10,117 nt of DNA, from NCBI GenBank assembly GCA_965372465.1, contig CBDVCK010000112.1, forward strand, positions 1 through 10,117. The letters run 5' to 3'. Under the pieces are notes generated by a model that saw only the letters and a program-made list of their open reading frames with translations, did not search any database and was not told the origin of the DNA. The first letter of the stretch is position 1. Every line of letters begins with the position of its first letter. Shown here piece after piece: positions 6,948 through 10,117 of this stretch. Source of the DNA: GCA-020348445 sp965372465 (GTDB lineage: Archaea > Thermoplasmatota > Thermoplasmata > GCA-020350865). A program made the translations under genes and the position numbers.

Positions 6948-7511
6948 ATGGTGATTAAGTTGACCCAAACAAAGGAAGTGAGGATAAAAATCTGTTTTGT
7001 AGGCGATGGCAATGTGGGCAAGACCAGTCTCATCACAAGATACGCTTATGACATATTCAGTGACATGTACATCAAGACCATTGGGACCAAGGTCACAAGA
7101 AAGGAACTCACCTTGTATTATCCCAAAGACGATACCAGGATCCATGTTGATGCCATGATATGGGATATTATGGGCCAAAAAGCCTTTCGAAACCTGCTTC
7201 GCGAATCGTATTTTCAGGGAGCAAAAGGCATAATCGGGGTATGCAACCAAACCGAAAGAGACAGTCTTATGAACCTGAACGAGTGGGTGGAATCGGCAAA
7301 GAAAATCACAGGAGAGGTTCCTACAATACTTCTTGCCAACAAGAACGATTTGAATGAAGATATCCAGTTTGGTCAAGATGAGATACGCAAAACGGCTACC
7401 GATCTGGATGCCGGGTATCTTTTGACCAGTGCAAAAACCGGTAATAACGTATCCCAGGCTTTTTTAATCCTCTGCAAAGAGATAATAAAGAATCGGTTTG
7501 ACTTGGTTTGA
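6948..7511 (+). CDS. Ras/Rab-like small GTPase, copy 2
   Basis: A paralogue of the gene just upstream, 187 residues long with the same G motifs: GDGNVGKTS (19-27), T44 in KTIGTK, WDIMGQ (72-77), NKND (131-134) and SAK (161-163). The most conserved blocks are AMIWDIMGQK, YFQGA, ILLANKNDL and YLLTSAKTG. Differences concentrate in the switch I region and in the surface helices (for example 137-158), the places that select partners, so the two may answer to different regulators or effectors. No lipid-attachment cysteine is seen at the C-terminus (NRFDLV). ATG 6948 is directly followed by GTG 6951; either could start the protein, and I see no convincing ribosome-binding site. A 195-base spacer with its own promoter block separates it from copy 1. 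Confidence 0.9.
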   Translation: MVIKLTQTKEVRIKICFVGDGNVGKTSLITRYAYDIFSDMYIKTIGTKVTRKELTLYYPKDDTRIHVDAMIWDIMGQKAFRNLLRESYFQGAKGIIGVCNQTERDSLMNLNEWVESAKKITGEVPTILLANKNDLNEDIQFGQDEIRKTATDLDAGYLLTSAKTGNNVSQAFLILCKEIIKNRFDLV

Positions 7512-7524
7512 TTGTTAAAACAAT
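7510..7524 (+). terminator. Stop-codon hairpin, GTPase copy 2
   Basis: ATTGTT (7511-7516) pairs with AACAAT (7519-7524) directly over the TGA stop, matching the GATTG/CAAT arrangement of copy 1. An A/T-rich stretch follows, but no long T-tract. It could be a processing or decay signal rather than a terminator. Confidence 0.3.
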
Positions 7525-7574
7525 ATTATCTAAATAGAGTCTGCAGAAAGATTATTCTCCTCCTCCCAAACTTC

Positions 7575-8048
7575 TCATTCTTTAGGGGGTTTTGGTACTT
7601 CTTTCAGCCACACCTGTAATCCATATTCGTTTGCAAGCCAGAGATTACCCTTCTTATAAAATGTCCGCTTTGAAGGTTCCTGTCCATAAAGGGTCACTTC
7701 CACTGATTCCATCTTCCATGCATCGTCACCAACACCGCCTTTGGAACTGTGCTTTCTGAGATACACATAGTCAACCTTATCCAAATCGATATCGCGGATA
7801 TCAGGGTTATTCCATTTATGAGCCTGGAATGGATTTTTGGCATCTTTTAATGCAACACCTTCCCAGACATCTCCTAACCAGTACTTTACATCGGATCCTT
7901 TCTCGAAATCTTTGAAACCCATAACATCAAGGGGAAATTCACTCCCTCCACCTGATCCCACAACTCCGATGTATATCGGATCATTTGTGCCTGCACCTGA
8001 TTCTTTATCGGTTTTCAGCTTAATTAGCATTCCACTTAAAGTACTCAT
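7575..8048 (-). CDS. Stand-alone PLAT/LH2-domain protein
   Basis: A protein of 157 residues that is essentially one PLAT (lipoxygenase homology) beta-sandwich. Recognisable parts are the opening strand LIKLKTDKESGAGTNDPIYI (8-27), matching the family's K-T-x-x-x-x-G-A-G-T-x-x-x-V/I-Y-I, then FEKGSDVKYWLG (48-59) in place of F-E-R-G-x-x-D, and the closing VYLRKHSS...DDAWKMESVEV with its strand-Trp-strand pattern. PLAT domains bind lipids or proteins at membrane faces, often with calcium. Here there is no signal peptide, membrane segment or attached enzyme, so the protein is probably cytosolic and may act as an adaptor. The last 15 residues are Pro/Lys rich. The start ATG 8048 has a strong GGAGGT site 7 bases upstream. 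The next gene upstream on this strand ends 154 bases away, so co-transcription is possible. Confidence 0.75.
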   Translation of the reverse strand: MSTLSGMLIKLKTDKESGAGTNDPIYIGVVGSGGGSEFPLDVMGFKDFEKGSDVKYWLGDVWEGVALKDAKNPFQAHKWNNPDIRDIDLDKVDYVYLRKHSSKGGVGDDAWKMESVEVTLYGQEPSKRTFYKKGNLWLANEYGLQVWLKEVPKPPKE

Positions 8049-8055
8049 TTCAATT

Positions 8056-8061
8056 ACCTCC
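8056..8061 (-). promoter_or_regulatory. Strong ribosome-binding site of the PLAT gene
   Basis: GGAGGT on the minus strand lies 7 bases before ATG 8048. It is among the best-matching sites in the window and suggests efficient translation. Confidence 0.7.
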
Positions 8062-8202
8062 TATCGTGTTTACGATTCAGCCGATGATTTCCATCAAATG
8101 AATGAGCCACACCAGCTGCAATGGACTCCTTCGATTTCTATGATTTGTTATTGTCCAGGCGGTTAATTGCTTTCCTCACATATATTTGTATCGCTCAATA
8201 TA

Positions 8203-8703
8203 TCAATATGTATGGAATATTTCAACCTTCCCTTCTATTGAATTTATTAATGTTTCCAGATTATAGATATCATCCTCAAAAATCGAACATAAAATATCTT
8301 TTTTATCTACATCCCCACTTTCTTCTGCGCCTTTTTTCTCAAGAATAAGATATTTCTTTTGGGAAATCGTCTTGACTGCTATTCGATTTATTTCATCGAA
8401 CCTCACAAATTTTTCCTTTCCAGTGATAGTGGTCTCGGGTAACACAATACCCTTCTCATACACCTTGGCATGTCCTATGGTCAAGAAGTTCCAAAGATAG
8501 ATCACTCCCTGCAATAGCAGAAACGATAATCCAATGAACAGAATAACTATCAGTTCATTTCGATAATAGCCCAGTAATATTGAAATGATACCCAAAGCAA
8601 CGATAAGTAATATCGTCAATGCCTTTCCAAGATAACTGAGCCTGCTTTTTCTATTGGGATTCTGTTTTGACTCCCCATATATCAGATTCCCCCTAACGTC
8701 CAT
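8203..8703 (-). CDS. Two-TM membrane protein with PH-like cytosolic tail
   Basis: A membrane protein of 166 residues. After a basic N-terminus (residues 1-25, several K/R) come two hydrophobic segments, about 26-46 and 50-73, joined by a short YRNE turn, so both ends should lie on the same, cytosolic, side. The tail (77-160) has the look of a bacterial PH-like (bPH) domain: K-V-Y-E-K-G-I-V-L-P, then F-V-R-F-D-E-I-N-R-I, then KKYLILEKKG, ending in a helix. That fold assignment rests on pattern only. ATG 8703 is preferred to a TTG one codon upstream. A TATA-like TTTAATTAATG lies about 30-40 bases before the start, so the mRNA may be nearly leaderless. Function unknown; such proteins are often called hypothetical membrane proteins. 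Confidence 0.7.
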   Translation of the reverse strand: MDVRGNLIYGESKQNPNRKSRLSYLGKALTILLIVALGIISILLGYYRNELIVILFIGLSFLLLQGVIYLWNFLTIGHAKVYEKGIVLPETTITGKEKFVRFDEINRIAVKTISQKKYLILEKKGAEESGDVDKKDILCSIFEDDIYNLETLINSIEGKVEIFHTY

Positions 8704-8988
8704 CAAACCACAAATATTTCAGTAAGAATTATCATTAATTAAATGTTTGGAAAGAAAGGATTCAGGTCCAAATGCTTATTCTTTCCTTTCAGAATTTGTT
8801 TTTCTCCATTTTTTGATCTTCTCGATGTGTTTTTTAGGAATCGGTATCGAAAAGGCCGAATTAAACCGAATCTTCAGTTAACCAAAAGCAGTATGGATGA
8901 TAAATCCCATTTCGCTATTTGCATACCGAATCGGCAGTAATGCAATTTTTACTGTAAAAAAATCAGGAAAAAATGCTAGTTACCTTAT
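8704..8988. other. Intergenic region, no convincing gene
   Basis: The only plus-strand open frame here (65 codons from 8743) is rich in Phe, Cys and Arg, has no ribosome-binding site, and reads as chance. A hairpin CAGTAA/TTACTG (8935-8940 with 8949-8954) and two copies of ACCGAATC placed 60 bases apart (8865 and 8925) are the only structures I noticed. Confidence 0.5.
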
Positions 8989-9047
8989 GTTAACACATGT
9001 TCATTTGGGGTTAATATATGTAAATTGTCATGTTAATGCATGTAAAT
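8989..9047 (+). repeat. Three 16-base repeats spaced two helical turns apart
   Basis: Copies at 8989-9004, 9010-9025 and 9032-9047 share the pattern GTTAA-x-x-x-ATGT-x-x-AT, with starts 21 and 22 bases apart. Copies 2 and 3 have TTA-N7-TAA symmetry. A regulator binding all three would sit on one face of the DNA. They lie about 110-170 bases upstream of the glycosyltransferase TATA box, so they could be its operators. Confidence 0.5.
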
Positions 9048-9151
9048 GTCCAGATAGTTAAATTTTTTTGTAAAAATGCATAAAAAAAATATTTTTCTAA
9101 AACCCCGGAAATCGAGTCTAAAACGGAGTTTATTTACTCTTTCAGGTAACA

Positions 9152-9168
9152 CCGAAAGGTTTAATATA
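9152..9168 (+). promoter_or_regulatory. Archaeal BRE/TATA promoter of the glycosyltransferase
   Basis: CCGAAAGG followed directly by TTTAATATA matches the archaeal purine-rich BRE plus TATA arrangement well. Transcription would begin near 9185-9195, giving a leader of about 50 bases before the start at 9243. Confidence 0.6.
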
Positions 9169-9227
9169 GGCAATTATATCTTAATATGGAAGGCAAATAG
9201 GCTTTTTGTCCCAACTAATGAACAATA

Positions 9228-9232
9228 GGAGG
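9228..9232 (+). promoter_or_regulatory. Ribosome-binding site for a non-ATG start
   Basis: GGAGG, extended by further G residues to 9236, is the only strong site before the glycosyltransferase frame. The nearest in-frame start-like codon is CTG at 9243, 10 bases downstream. The first in-frame ATG is 9321, too far for this site. Confidence 0.6.
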
Positions 9233-9242
9233 GGGGCATAGA

Positions 9243-10117
9243 CTGAATCACAATGATATTCGAAGAACTATACTAGCGTTAGCTACCGCGGGATTTCTCA
9301 CCATTATACTGGTTCTAGCCATGCTTTTAGTACCCGAATATTCCTTTACACAATCCGAATCCCAGCCTTCGGAATCCTCACCTGCTCTGGGCTCTTTTCT
9401 GCTTGTTTTTGCACCTTTTATCCTGATGTTCACCTTACCCTATTCAAGGATCGTTGTGTTTCTCGGGCATTTTGTGAATTTGAACTATGAAACCATAATT
9501 CCCGTTTCCATAACTTTCCCTCAGATTGTATTGGACCAAAAAACCCTTGCCTCGATATATGAACCCCTTTGGTTAATCACAATAATATTTCTCATCCCCA
9601 CAATCTATCTTATTCTACTTTCCAAGATGCTCTGGAATAAAAGCGGCCCTTCTAATCAGAAAAGAATAAAAAGGCAAAAAGCAATGAAAAACACTTTACC
9701 CAATATCTCAGTTGTCATTCCAAATTACGGCGAAGGAATACCCGCAATTACGGCAACTGTAAAAAGTGTTGCAAGAAATGGATACAAGGGTGAAATCGAA
9801 CTCTTTATAATAAACGACGGCAAGTGGGATGAAAAGACCTTTAAAGAAGCAAAGGAAACATTTGAAAAATACGCAACAGACAAATGCATAATCATTGTGG
9901 AAAAAAACCCTGTAAACATAGGAAAATCAGAAACCCTCAATCGAGGCTTTGTAAAGGCTTCAGGAATGATTTACTTCTGCGTGGATGCGGACTCAAGGCT
10001 TAAAAAGGGTTCAATTGGAAAGGTGGTTCAGGTATTTTTGGACGATCCCAGGGTGGGTGCTGCAGGTGGCTGGGTTCAAATCAGGCTCAAGGGAAGGATT
10101 TCAAAGCTTCAGGAGAT
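9243..10117 (+). CDS. Membrane-bound family 2 glycosyltransferase, 5' part
   Basis: The N-terminal 291 residues of a processive-type GT2 enzyme, cut by the window end. Three hydrophobic segments (about 9-30, 49-73 and 108-128) come first, followed by a basic linker and a GT-A domain from about 153: NISVVIPNYGEG, then FIINDG (Asp192, nucleotide contact), NIGKSETLNRGF (225-236) and VDADS with the metal-binding D248-x-D250. This is the pattern of hyaluronan, poly-GlcNAc and cellulose synthase-like proteins, which move sugar from a UDP-sugar to a growing polymer at the inner face of the membrane. The acceptor motifs (Q-x-x-R-W) would lie beyond the window. Start: CTG 9243 is my best choice, as a start at ATG 9321 would cut the first membrane segment in half and has no ribosome-binding site. 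It may make a surface polysaccharide or glycolipid; context does not say which. Confidence 0.85.
   Translation, partial: MNHNDIRRTILALATAGFLTIILVLAMLLVPEYSFTQSESQPSESSPALGSFLLVFAPFILMFTLPYSRIVVFLGHFVNLNYETIIPVSITFPQIVLDQKTLASIYEPLWLITIIFLIPTIYLILLSKMLWNKSGPSNQKRIKRQKAMKNTLPNISVVIPNYGEGIPAITATVKSVARNGYKGEIELFIINDGKWDEKTFKEAKETFEKYATDKCIIIVEKNPVNIGKSETLNRGFVKASGMIYFCVDADSRLKKGSIGKVVQVFLDDPRVGAAGGWVQIRLKGRISKLQE

Noticed and set aside
6915..7376. 153-codon minus-strand open frame opposite GTPase copy 2
   Set aside because: It lies wholly opposite a clear GTPase gene and its composition (many Cys, His, Tyr) is that of an antisense shadow.
8750..8790. GAAAGGA/TCCTTTC inverted repeat as a terminator
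   Set aside because: Seven-base stem with a 23-base loop in a low-complexity purine/pyrimidine zone, placed before rather than after any gene end.
8743..8940. 65-codon plus-strand open frame in the intergenic region
   Set aside because: No ribosome-binding site, unusual Phe/Cys/Arg-rich composition, and it contains the ACCGAATC repeats in frame; most likely chance.
9321..10117. ATG 9321 as the glycosyltransferase start
   Set aside because: It would cut through the first hydrophobic segment and there is no ribosome-binding site before it.

Overview
The window looks like chromosomal DNA from an uncultured mesophilic archaeon, probably a euryarchaeal sediment-type lineage. I infer this from A/T-rich TATA-like boxes preceded by purine-rich BRE-like bases, T-tract transcript ends, GGAGG ribosome-binding sites, Ras/Rab-like small GTPases with no lipidation tail, and exported proteins built from beta-propeller repeats. 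The lineage cannot be fixed from sequence alone. I see no tRNA, rRNA, insertion sequence, phage gene or CRISPR array.

Left part (1-1283, minus strand): a tandem-GNAT acetyltransferase ending in an oligo-T terminator. Just upstream of it is a 44-codon open stretch that may be the tail of a decayed gene. Next (1284-5466, plus strand) come two genes for exported proteins. The first is a large subtilisin-like protease with a propeptide, a complete catalytic domain, an Fn3-like domain and a seven-repeat propeller. The second is a smaller TolB/PD40-type six-blade propeller. Their signal-peptide DNA is almost identical while the mature parts are unrelated. The protease mRNA leader can be drawn as a nested fold that competes with a hairpin hiding its ribosome-binding site.

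Middle part (5521-7511): a minus-strand protein with four CxxC pairs (zinc ribbon type) lies divergent from two tandem small Ras-like GTPases. The GTPases are about 60% identical. Each is preceded by the same 32-base promoter block at exactly the same distance from the aligned start region, and each ends in a similar stop-codon hairpin, so the whole transcription unit was duplicated.

Right part (7575-10117): two minus-strand genes encode a stand-alone cytosolic PLAT-domain protein and a two-TM protein with a PH-like tail. A roughly 540-base gene-free A/T-rich region follows, with three 16-base repeats spaced 21-22 bases apart. Downstream of it is a strong archaeal promoter and the 5' part of a membrane-bound family 2 glycosyltransferase that runs off the window and has no ATG near its ribosome-binding site (CTG is the best start).

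No single known pathway joins these genes. The common theme is cell-surface and envelope biology (exported protease, exported propeller, polysaccharide synthase-like enzyme, membrane PH-like protein) together with cytosolic signalling GTPases. That link is inferred from proximity only.
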